The translations under genes were made by a program, and so were the position numbers. The notes below the pieces were generated by a model, which saw nothing but the letters and a program-made list of their open reading frames with translations, made no database searches and had not been told where the DNA came from. Shown one piece after another: positions 1 to 5,512 of a DNA stretch of 6,119 nt. The stretch's first letter is position 1; each line of letters begins with the position of its first letter. Location: positions 1-6,119 of the forward strand of contig JAJFHB010000100.1 of assembly GCA_021775795.1 (NCBI GenBank), given 5' to 3'. The stretch is from Hyphomicrobiales bacterium. GTDB taxonomy: Bacteria > Pseudomonadota > Alphaproteobacteria > Rhizobiales > JAJFHB01.

Positions 1-731
1 GATAAGCCCGCGAAGTAGCGCAGGAGCATGGTGAAACACTCCCCCCGCGACAGCCAGTCCTCCGAGCCGAACAGCAGCATGCAGACGAACGTGTAGATCC
101 AGTAAGACAGCACAATGGTGGCGAGGCGGTAGGGGTCTTCAGGCGCAATGTCTGCGAGCAGAAAGGCAGAGAAGGCAAGGAAGGCAAGAATACCGGGCAC
201 AGCGCCGATGCGCGATGGGAGCGTGAGAAGCGGCTTTGCGCCTGCGGCCGTGAAAAGGCAGTACAGCCCGGTCCACGGGTTGGCGAAACGCCAGAGATTG
301 CCAAAAATCATCTGTAGAACCACGAAACCCATCCACCAGAGTGTCCATACTGAAAGAGGCATGAGGTTCCGCAATGGGTCACGCGGCCCAAACAGTCCGG
401 TCAAAACCAGCGCAATCAGACAGAGCAGGGCCGTCAAACTCGTGATGGTTTCAAGCGTCGGCCAGTCCAGTTTTCCTATTGGTCTGGCCCGAAATAACGT
501 CTCCACGGTTTGAGCGGGCAGGACAGCGAGGATCAATGCTGTGAGGGTTACGGCGGCGACACCGGCGGTTGTGTAAATCGTCGTTGGAAGAAGCAGAACA
601 AAACCTTGCTCCGATGTGTGGGCATACGCCGGCATAACGAAGGCTGCTGTGAGCAGCGCCACGATCAAACATGGTGAGGCATACGTGGCACAGGCGGCCT
701 TGAGCGGTGGAGCTGGCGAGTTCAGTTTCAT
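1..731 (-). CDS. Multi-pass membrane protein with signal peptide, 'fenitrothion hydrolase'-like family (3' end outside window)
   Basis: The minus-strand frame is open from the ATG at 731 to the window edge, giving 243 codons without a stop, so the C-terminus is missing. An in-frame TAG at 740-738 lies just upstream and makes 731 the first possible ATG. The N-terminus looks like a cleavable signal (hydrophobic about 21-36, AYA at 35-37), followed by HTSEQGFVLLLPT at 38-50. Further hydrophobic segments lie near 51-71, 97-115, 125-145, 178-194 and 203-221, with a conserved-looking FGNLW...NPW stretch at 143-153. From memory this resembles a proteobacterial membrane-protein family often labelled fenitrothion hydrolase in databases; no hydrolase motif is visible and the name should not be read as function. 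It is divergent from the FIST gene. No Shine-Dalgarno sequence lies close to the ATG. The membrane location is solid; the family name is moderately sure. Confidence 0.8.
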   Translation of the reverse strand, partial: MKLNSPAPPLKAACATYASPCLIVALLTAAFVMPAYAHTSEQGFVLLLPTTIYTTAGVAAVTLTALILAVLPAQTVETLFRARPIGKLDWPTLETITSLTALLCLIALVLTGLFGPRDPLRNLMPLSVWTLWWMGFVVLQMIFGNLWRFANPWTGLYCLFTAAGAKPLLTLPSRIGAVPGILAFLAFSAFLLADIAPEDPYRLATIVLSYWIYTFVCMLLFGSEDWLSRGECFTMLLRYFAGL

Positions 732-844
732 GGAATTCTATTCTAAATCCCTTGAGCTGAATTGAAACGTCAAAACCTCCTCGTAGTGCGTCTGGTAGGG
801 CTGTATCCTTAGGCAAGTCATTCGCGTCGTGATACGTTTCGCTC
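732..844. promoter_or_regulatory. Divergent promoter region between membrane protein and FIST gene
   Basis: This 113-base gap must hold the 5' signals of both divergent genes. On the minus strand, two overlapping TAGAAT hexamers (745-740 and 740-735; five of six bases match the -10 consensus) sit directly in front of the ATG at 731, and TTGACG lies at 773-768. The spacing from TTGACG to the first TAGAAT is 22 bases, longer than ideal. GGAGG at 780-776 is followed in frame by a stop, so it does not serve the ATG at 731. On the plus strand TTGAAA (762-767) and TATCCT (804-809) are visible but not well spaced, and no clear ribosome binding site precedes the ATG at 845. Only the presence of a promoter region is firm; the boxes are guesses. 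Confidence 0.4.
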
Positions 845-1945
845 ATGTCCAGTTTTGCAATCGCCCAGGCCGTTGACGGGGAAGTTGAAACGCTCGTCGA
901 GCAATGCATTCACCAGCTCAGCGCCACCGAAGGCCATACTTTGGGCTTCCTTTATGTGACGGACCCTCTGGTGGGTTCGTTTGAGAAGATTGTCTCGGCG
1001 TTGAAGGCTGGGACAGGTGTGGACGATTGGGTAGGGACAGTTGGGTACGGCATATGTGCGAGCGGCGGAGAGTATTTCGGCCGGCCAGCTATTGTCGCTT
1101 TGACCTGCAACTTTGATGGCGGTGCTTATCAAATAATTGAATCCACTAATGCCACTGCCGCGGAGGCGGTGCAGCTGATCCCCGGGTTTGCAGCAGGCTT
1201 TGGCGTTGTTCACGGTGATCCGAGGAACGGTGAGGTTGGGAGCGTCCTGTCTGCATTGGCGGAAGTCCATAGTGTCTATCTGGTGGGAGGATTATCCTCA
1301 TCTGAAACCAGCTTTCCACAGGTTGCACGGACAACAGGAGAGGGTGGCGTGTCTGGTGTCTTGCTGGGCGGTCGACTGGAGATTGCCGTTGGGCTGACGC
1401 AGGGATGCTCGCCCATCGGACCCACTCATGTTGTGACGCAGGCTGAAGGCCAGGTTCTCGCAACGCTCGACGACCGACCTGCCTTTGAGGTTTTGCGGGA
1501 GGATCTCGGGGTCGCGGATGGTGCAGATGCGACGCGCTGGCTGCAGAATGTTCACGCAGCCTTGCCTGTGGATGGTTCAAACCAGGCCGATTACCTTGTG
1601 CGCAATCTGGTTGGCATCGAGCCGAACGCAGGCCTTGTTGTCATTGCAGATGAGGTTCCCGTCGGCGAACAGGTGATGTTTGTACGCAGGGACGAGCAAA
1701 GCGCCACCGATGACATGCAGCGCATGGTGAAGGACCTTCGTGAACGTATCAGCAAGGAGCCACGTGCCGGTCTTTACTATTCCTGTGTTGCACGAGGCTC
1801 CAGCCTGTTTGCAGGAGATTGCCACGAAATGACGGTCATCGCAGAAGCGTTCGGCGATATCCCGATTGTCGGCTTTTTCGGCAACGGAGAGATCGCTGAT
1901 GACCGCATCTACGCCTACACCGGTGTACTCACGCTTTTTCTCTGA
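845..1945 (+). CDS. FIST-domain (FIST_N + FIST_C) sensory protein
   Basis: A complete 366-residue soluble protein. The N-terminal FIST domain covers roughly residues 25-200, with GTVGYGI (64-70), GGLSSS (148-153) and a GVLLGG turn (171-176). The C-terminal FIST_C part covers about 210-350, with the family-typical QGCSPIGPTH (186-195), DYLVRNLVGIEP (249-260), SCVARGSSLF (313-322), GFFGNGEI (343-350) and the terminal YTGVLTLFL. FIST proteins are intracellular sensory modules proposed to bind small ligands; some relatives (NosP) bind haem and nitric oxide and act with histidine kinases. Here no kinase, chemoreceptor or cyclase lies within the window. A TGA at 830-832 is in frame upstream, so ATG 845 is the earliest ATG; its ribosome binding site is poor. 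There is no signal peptide or membrane segment. The domain call is firm; ligand and partner are unknown. Confidence 0.93.
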   Translation: MSSFAIAQAVDGEVETLVEQCIHQLSATEGHTLGFLYVTDPLVGSFEKIVSALKAGTGVDDWVGTVGYGICASGGEYFGRPAIVALTCNFDGGAYQIIESTNATAAEAVQLIPGFAAGFGVVHGDPRNGEVGSVLSALAEVHSVYLVGGLSSSETSFPQVARTTGEGGVSGVLLGGRLEIAVGLTQGCSPIGPTHVVTQAEGQVLATLDDRPAFEVLREDLGVADGADATRWLQNVHAALPVDGSNQADYLVRNLVGIEPNAGLVVIADEVPVGEQVMFVRRDEQSATDDMQRMVKDLRERISKEPRAGLYYSCVARGSSLFAGDCHEMTVIAEAFGDIPIVGFFGNGEIADDRIYAYTGVLTLFL

Positions 1946-1977
1946 AACAACGCGTGCTTACCACAAGAGTGGCGTGT

Positions 1978-2289
1978 CTATTCACCCAGATAGCGCATGT
2001 TCACCCAGCCGACGACACCCTGCCAGGAGATCCGACACCAGTTGCCCTGGCACGGCCCGACGCATTGTACGCCCACGCCCTGAGGCGGCATTGAACTGAT
2101 GACGCCATTGCTCGTGCCGGGTCCTGAGCGAATGTTGAGGCGGTCCCAGCTTTCGACGTTCCTGACGCGATAGAAGTCGGGTCCATGGGCGCAATCAAAA
2201 TTGGCAGCTTTTGCCGGGCCGCTGCTGGATGGCACCGCAAGCACCAGTGCCGCAAACAAAATCCATACGCACTTTCTCAACATAAACAC
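1978..2289 (-). CDS. Small exported SH3-type domain protein
   Basis: About 101-103 residues. Counting from the ATG at 2283, a signal peptide covers residues 1-26 (MLRKCVWILFAALVLAV, then AKA before the cut). It is followed by a bacterial SH3 domain: LNIRSGPGTSNG (49-60), a central strand with W82, and the terminal GWVNMRYLGE (92-101). Bacterial SH3 domains bind cell-wall peptides or other envelope ligands, so a periplasmic role is likely. The mature part has four cysteines (31, 74, 78, 83), enough for two disulfides. Start choice: AAGGA at 2302-2298 is 8 bases from an in-frame GTG (2289) and 14 from the ATG (2283), so the GTG is slightly favoured; the signal peptide is much the same either way. 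The gene is convergent with the FIST gene across only 32 bases. The specific target is unknown. Confidence 0.85.
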   Translation of the reverse strand: MFMLRKCVWILFAALVLAVPSSSGPAKAANFDCAHGPDFYRVRNVESWDRLNIRSGPGTSNGVISSMPPQGVGVQCVGPCQGNWCRISWQGVVGWVNMRYLGE

Positions 2290-2297
2290 AGTTGCAT

Positions 2298-2302
2298 TCC
2301 TT
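2298..2302 (-). promoter_or_regulatory. Ribosome binding site of the SH3 protein gene
   Basis: AAGGA on the minus strand, inside AGAAGGAATG. The spacer is 8 bases to the GTG at 2289 and 14 bases to the ATG at 2283, which favours the GTG start. The ATG overlapping this site (2297-2295) is in another frame. Confidence 0.55.
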
Positions 2303-2342
2303 CTTGCTGGTTGCCGCACAAGGCGGATCTGTCGTCCGTGTA

Positions 2343-2377
2343 CAAATTAAACGATTGAGCAGGAGCATCAAATTAAA
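2343..2377. repeat. AT-rich 9-bp direct repeat upstream of the SH3 gene
   Basis: CAAATTAAA occurs at 2343-2351 and again at 2369-2377, 26 bases apart. Both lie 50-90 bases upstream of the SH3 gene start, in an unusually AT-rich patch between that gene and the end of the enolase-superfamily gene. They could be operator half-sites or simply part of an AT-rich promoter; on the minus strand each copy reads TTTAATTTG, which contains the -10-like hexamer TTTAAT. Confidence 0.4.
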
Positions 2378-2414
2378 TTGTGATTGCAGCGCAGGTTTCA
2401 CCGGTTATGGCGTT

Positions 2415-3533
2415 TCAGGAACGATCGTCAGTCGCGAGGATGAAGGGTGCGAACTCTGCTTCACAAAGGGCAGCGCCAAGTCCCGCCATTTTTGGGACGG
2501 TGGCTGTGCCGTTTGCGATGGTGATGTCTGTTCGGCAAATGATTTCGCCGAATGCCGCATCGTCGGGACAATATTCTGCGGGCAGCAGATTGGGGATGAG
2601 CGATGCGGCCTGCATCATTGCGGCCATCGCGATTGACGTCGAATTGAAATTGTGAGGTGTAACGGTGACAGAACAGGCTTCTGCCATTGCTGCAATTTCA
2701 AGCAGTTCCTGAATGCCGCCACAGGTGGAGATGTCCGGGTTCAGGGCATCTACGGCGCGCGCTTCAAGCAGTTCCCGGAAACGAAACTTGCCGCCATGAC
2801 GTTCGCCTGAGACAATTCGTAAGGGCAGGCGGGCGCGAATATCGCTGAGACAGGAGACGTCATCAGAACTCACCGGTTCTTCAAACCAGAAAGGATCGTA
2901 CGGCGCAAACCGGAGGCCAGCCTGCAGCGCAAGATGAGAATCGTCTAGACCATTGAGGTCTATCATCAGTTCAATGCCGCTGCCGACGGCATCGCGGACG
3001 CGGGCAACGCAGTCTTCGCCTTCTAACAATGTGCGGCCATCCATCGGGTAAAATTTTAGCCGCGTGAAACCGCGCTCCACCATGGCCACGGCACGATTGA
3101 TGTAGCCTTCCGTTGACCTGTCGATCGTGCTGTAAATGTTGGCATAGAGGGGGATCTGCGTTCGAAGCGCACTTCCCAGCAACTGATGGATCGGCGCCTC
3201 GAGGCGTTTACCGGCAACATCCCACAAGGCCATTTCCAGTGCGCTAATGGCTGCGTAAAGGTCGATGCCGGCCCGTTTGTCGGCAAAATTGAGAATGGCT
3301 GCGTTACGGAACGGCCTTGGCCCTGAGTCATCAACGCCGATCAGCGTTTCGCCGAGGGAGCTGATGAGTTCCTGAATTGCCCGCACCCGCCCATGTAGTG
3401 GATAGGCTTCGCCCCAACCAACGATGCCGTCCTTTGCCTCAAGCCTAACGAAGATCAGGGGTCGTGGCCGTGCCCATGCATCCGCCCGCTCGGGCGTCTC
3501 GAGAATAAATGTCTGTACGCGGGTGATTGTCAT
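2415..3533 (-). CDS. Mandelate racemase/muconate lactonizing enzyme family protein (enolase superfamily, probable acid-sugar dehydratase)
   Basis: A complete 372-residue protein. The N-terminal capping domain (about 1-120) includes GWGEAYPL (39-46) and an SALEMALWDVAGK helix (97-109). A (beta/alpha)7 barrel follows, with the expected superfamily residues: K160 in RLKFYP, metal ligands D192 (IDLNG), E218 (FWFEEP) and E244 (SGE), the D267/H294 dyad (NPDIS and TPHN), and E320 (PAEY). The Asp-His dyad places it in the mandelate racemase subgroup, whose members abstract the proton alpha to a carboxylate; most are dehydratases of sugar acids. The second lysine of the subgroup's KxK motif is Y162 here. 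It follows the acyltransferase gene by 29 bases with no clear Shine-Dalgarno sequence, which suggests co-transcription and perhaps coupled translation. The substrate cannot be named; no sugar transporter or kinase is adjacent. Confidence 0.92.
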   Translation of the reverse strand: MTITRVQTFILETPERADAWARPRPLIFVRLEAKDGIVGWGEAYPLHGRVRAIQELISSLGETLIGVDDSGPRPFRNAAILNFADKRAGIDLYAAISALEMALWDVAGKRLEAPIHQLLGSALRTQIPLYANIYSTIDRSTEGYINRAVAMVERGFTRLKFYPMDGRTLLEGEDCVARVRDAVGSGIELMIDLNGLDDSHLALQAGLRFAPYDPFWFEEPVSSDDVSCLSDIRARLPLRIVSGERHGGKFRFRELLEARAVDALNPDISTCGGIQELLEIAAMAEACSVTVTPHNFNSTSIAMAAMMQAASLIPNLLPAEYCPDDAAFGEIICRTDITIANGTATVPKMAGLGAALCEAEFAPFILATDDRS

Positions 3534-3562
3534 GACATCGGGTTTGCAGCGGCTGTGGTGAT

Positions 3563-4513
3563 CTAAGGCCAGATAAGGTTCGTGCAGAGCCAGTTATGGG
3601 GCTCAGCGCGCACCCACTCTTCTATCCGCGCGTTGATGAGGCTGGTGAGTTTCGACACCTTCTCGGCCTCATCGGCTTCGGTTCCATCGAGCTTGAGCGG
3701 GCTCTCCATGGTGACCACAAAATTCGCGTCTTCCAGCCGTTTGACGCGAATTGGTATGATGTCCACATCATACTTAAGCGCCAGACGCGCAGGTCCTGTG
3801 GTGAATGAAGCGTCTTTGCCGGCGAACGGCAAAGGTTGTCCTTGATCTATACGGCGATCGACGAGCAATCCAAGTGATTGTCCCTCCGTTAGTGCCCGAA
3901 CCAGAGGGCGCATACCTTGCGTCTTCTTGACAAAGCCACAGCCGAGCGACTGCCGTTTTTCCTGCACCATGGTGGCGACACGCAGGTTCTTGTGTGGATT
4001 ATAGACGACGCTCAAGGGGATTCCGGTCTTGGTGATGGAGGCTGCTGCAAGCTCCCAGTTGCCGATATGGGCCCCCACGAAAATCTTTGGGCGATCAAAT
4101 GGCTTCAGGGAATCGAGACCGCCTTCAACATTTATTGTCAATCGCGGAGCATCGCTGTCGGCGCAAATTTCACCCAAACGCGGGAACTCAGCCAACACGG
4201 ATCCGAAGTTTGACCAGATCTCACCCGCCAGGCGTTCCAAAGTCTGTTCGTCACTTTCCGGTAGCAAAACAGTAAGGTTTTGTTTGATCTTGGCGTGTTT
4301 GCGGGATCGGCGGCCAAGGATGCGCAGTATTCGACCACCCAGCCTGGACGCCATATCCAGAGGCATGAGAGACGTCAGCAGCCACAGAGTGTTCAAGGCA
4401 AACGGCGTCAGCCAGTTCGCGTAGAACCTGCGTACTGCTCCGCTCCTAAAGTTTGGGCGCGCCGGCATTTCGACCTGTGTGTCTGTCGACCATGTACGGT
4501 CCTCGCGTTGCAT
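3563..4513 (-). CDS. LpxL/HtrB-family lysophospholipid/lipid A acyltransferase
   Basis: A 316-residue protein of usual length for the family. The ATG at 4513 is chosen because GGAAG (4524-4520) lies 6 bases before it; a TTG at 4561 and an ATG at 4468 are less likely. A hydrophobic stretch near 35-50 suggests membrane anchoring on the cytoplasmic face. The catalytic HX4E motif is GAHIGNWE, with H149 and E154. Further family features are VQEKRQSLG (183-191), the LLVDRRIDQG...PFAG segment (216-232), FTTGPARLALK (237-247) and IIPIRVKR (252-259). Family members transfer an acyl chain from acyl-ACP to lipid A precursors or related lipids. The C-terminus reads PHNWLCTNLIWP, where the family usually has a W-x-HRRW type ending. 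It is first gene of a probable operon with the enolase-superfamily gene. The fold and chemistry are firm; the exact acceptor, whether lipid A, ornithine lipid or other, is not. Confidence 0.92.
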   Translation of the reverse strand: MQREDRTWSTDTQVEMPARPNFRSGAVRRFYANWLTPFALNTLWLLTSLMPLDMASRLGGRILRILGRRSRKHAKIKQNLTVLLPESDEQTLERLAGEIWSNFGSVLAEFPRLGEICADSDAPRLTINVEGGLDSLKPFDRPKIFVGAHIGNWELAAASITKTGIPLSVVYNPHKNLRVATMVQEKRQSLGCGFVKKTQGMRPLVRALTEGQSLGLLVDRRIDQGQPLPFAGKDASFTTGPARLALKYDVDIIPIRVKRLEDANFVVTMESPLKLDGTEADEAEKVSKLTSLINARIEEWVRAEPHNWLCTNLIWP

Positions 4514-4759
4514 TGACGACTTCCATTTGGGAGTGGCCACTGCATCCGCGATCGGGGCCAAACATCAGGCGATGTCAATCGTGCCTGTCTCAGAGCATGA
4601 ATATGTCGCCAACACAAGAACGCAAAATGACCGGCGAAGGCACAATCAGACCGCCGAAGCTGCAATTTTCAATGCGTGAAGGTGATGCGGTGCAGGGCAC
4701 GTTGCTCCCTGATTGGCAAGGCATTGTCTCGTGGCAAGCCACGGTATGCATTGCCAAAA
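4514..4759. other. Intergenic region between tRNA-Thr and the acyltransferase gene
   Basis: No convincing gene is present on either strand. It holds the GGAAG ribosome binding site of the acyltransferase (4524-4520, minus strand), an isolated TTGACA on the minus strand (4578-4573) with no good -10 box at normal spacing, and the nested inverted repeat next to the tRNA. Reading frames here that continue into the tRNA are artefacts. Confidence 0.6.
4713..4757. repeat. Nested inverted repeat just downstream of tRNA-Thr
   Basis: The outer arms are TTGGCAA (4713-4719) and TTGCCAA (4751-4757), 7 bp. The inner arms are CGTGGC (4730-4735) and GCCACG (4738-4743), 6 bp separated by two bases. The two pairs are centred within about 2 bases of each other. 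It begins 3 bases beyond the CCA end of the tRNA, where a terminator or processing signal would be expected. A U-tract is missing on the minus strand, so it is not a standard intrinsic terminator. Confidence 0.5.
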
Positions 4760-4835
<76 letters not shown>

Positions 4836-4859
4836 CGCGTATGGGAATTCGTGAGCGGG

Positions 4860-4887
4860 TCAATAGCTTGTCGCTGCTGAATGTCAA
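4860..4887 (-). promoter_or_regulatory. Promoter of tRNA-Thr
   Basis: TTGACA at 4887-4882 is a perfect -35 box, preceded by CC as in alphaproteobacterial CTTGAC-type promoters. A CTATTGA stretch at 4866-4860 can serve as the -10 region (spacer 15-16). The predicted start near 4853 leaves a leader of roughly 18 bases before the tRNA. The -35 box is convincing, the -10 box weak. Confidence 0.5.
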
Positions 4888-4947
4888 GGCCATTTGGCCA
4901 TTCTGACGCGCGATCAAGTTTTCTTTCTGACGCTTGTTCTCCGTTTG

Positions 4948-4961
4948 CCGCTTTTAAGCGG
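4948..4961. repeat. Perfect 6-bp inverted repeat downstream of the DksA/TraR gene
   Basis: CCGCTT-TT-AAGCGG is a complete short palindrome, about 70 bases past the stop of the minus-strand gene ending at 5032. It could form a small hairpin but has no following T-run. A smaller hairpin, TTGCT-GAC-AGCAA (5016-5028), lies nearer the stop. Either might contribute to termination. The rest of 4888-5031 shows no gene. Confidence 0.3.
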
Positions 4962-5031
4962 TGCTGTTCGCCTTTGGGTGACGTTGCCGAGATGGGGTCG
5001 AGTGGGTTGCCACAATTGCTGACAGCAAACT

Positions 5032-5304
5032 CTAGCGCAACTGGCTGTCTTTGCTGCCGCGCCGGTTGAAAAGTGTGGCAGGGCCCGCGCGGGTGTCATT
5101 TTGTGACTGGCATTCTATACACAGACGGACGCCCGGAACGGCCAGACGACGGGCCTCGGGTATGGTGTTGCCGCATTCCTGGCACGACGCTTCGCTCTCA
5201 GCGGCTGTCTGCAACATTTTGCTGCGGACGCGGCTGATTTCATCAGAAATTGTGGCGTCGATCTGTTCCTGTATCGCGCCGTCCTTGGCCCATCCGGTTG
5301 CCAT
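5032..5304 (-). CDS. ybiI: YbiI-like DksA/TraR-family C4 zinc-finger protein
   Basis: A 90-residue protein. It begins MATGWAKDGAIQEQID and ends FNRRGSKDSQLR; both ends closely match Escherichia coli YbiI as I remember it. A zinc finger is formed by C41-x2-C44 and C62-x2-C65 around ECGNTIPEARRLAVPGVRLC, the signature of the DksA/TraR family. DksA itself binds in the RNA polymerase secondary channel with ppGpp. This short member has only a brief N-terminal helix and lacks the long coiled coil, so polymerase binding is possible but unproven. Start: ATGs occur at 5310 and 5304. GGAG at 5314-5311 touches the first but is 6 bases from the second, and family alignment also begins at MATGWA, so 5304 is chosen. 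The gene has its own promoter, separated by only about 150 bases from the divergent low-complexity protein gene. Confidence 0.93.
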   Translation of the reverse strand: MATGWAKDGAIQEQIDATISDEISRVRSKMLQTAAESEASCQECGNTIPEARRLAVPGVRLCIECQSQNDTRAGPATLFNRRGSKDSQLR

Positions 5305-5310
5305 GTTCAT

Positions 5311-5314
5311 CTCC
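5311..5314 (-). promoter_or_regulatory. Ribosome binding site deciding the YbiI-like start
   Basis: GGAG on the minus strand sits directly against the ATG at 5310 but 6 bases before the ATG at 5304. Only the latter has a workable spacing, so it decides the start. Confidence 0.7.
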
Positions 5315-5333
5315 ACTTAGAGGTCACGCCACG

Positions 5334-5361
5334 ATTATAGGCGATCTGTTCGTGAGTTCAA
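5334..5361 (-). promoter_or_regulatory. Sigma70-type promoter of the YbiI-like gene
   Basis: TATAAT at 5339-5334 is a perfect -10 box. TTGAAC at 5361-5356 is a fair -35 box (TTGA matches), with a 16-base spacer. Transcription would start near 5327, giving a 5' leader of about 22 bases that includes the GGAG site. A TTCGTGAG element (5349-5356, plus strand) lies in the spacer, where a bound protein would block RNA polymerase. Confidence 0.65.
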
Positions 5362-5399
5362 TGCTGCGAGTGGGGTTGCAAATGGGGTTACGGGCGGTT

Positions 5400-5437
5400 T
5401 TCACGAAACTCTCGCGCTGGGGCCCCGGCTTCGTGAA
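5400..5437. repeat. 8-bp inverted repeat TTCACGAA / TTCGTGAA
   Basis: TTCACGAA (5400-5407) and TTCGTGAA (5430-5437) are exact reverse complements, 22 bases apart. They enclose a GGGGCCCC palindrome (5419-5426) flanked by GC on both sides. The repeat lies between the divergent YbiI-like gene and the exported low-complexity protein gene, 75 bases or more upstream of the latter's start. It may be an operator pair or a structured leader; no clear promoter boxes for the plus-strand gene could be placed nearby. Confidence 0.5.
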
Positions 5438-5499
5438 TTGTAAGTGACCGCTGGGAGAAACACATCGGGGTCCATGACGAGGCGGAGCAAATTGACCCC

Positions 5500-5505
5500 A
5501 AGGAG
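5500..5505 (+). promoter_or_regulatory. Strong ribosome binding site of the low-complexity protein gene
   Basis: AAGGAG, 7 bases before the ATG at 5513. It is the best Shine-Dalgarno sequence in the window. It fixes the start at 5513 rather than at the in-frame upstream codons from 5444 on, which would add a basic extension before the signal peptide. Confidence 0.8.
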
Positions 5506-5512
5506 ACCCGAG

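Noticed and set aside
148..909. Open frames at 148-513 (+) and 451-909 (-)
   Set aside because: Both overlap the long membrane-protein frame, have compositions unlike real proteins, and the second also crosses the divergent promoter region into the FIST gene.
818..1580. Minus-strand frames opposite the FIST gene (818-1270 and 1146-1580)
   Set aside because: They are antisense shadows of a gene whose protein matches a known family along its whole length.
2292..2655. Plus-strand frames at 2292-2636 and 2380-2655
   Set aside because: They lie largely antisense to the end of the enolase-superfamily gene and show no recognisable domain or ribosome binding site.
4513..4561. Longer acyltransferase starting at a TTG (4561)
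   Set aside because: TTG starts are rare, and the ATG at 4513 has a well-placed GGAAG and gives a normal family length.
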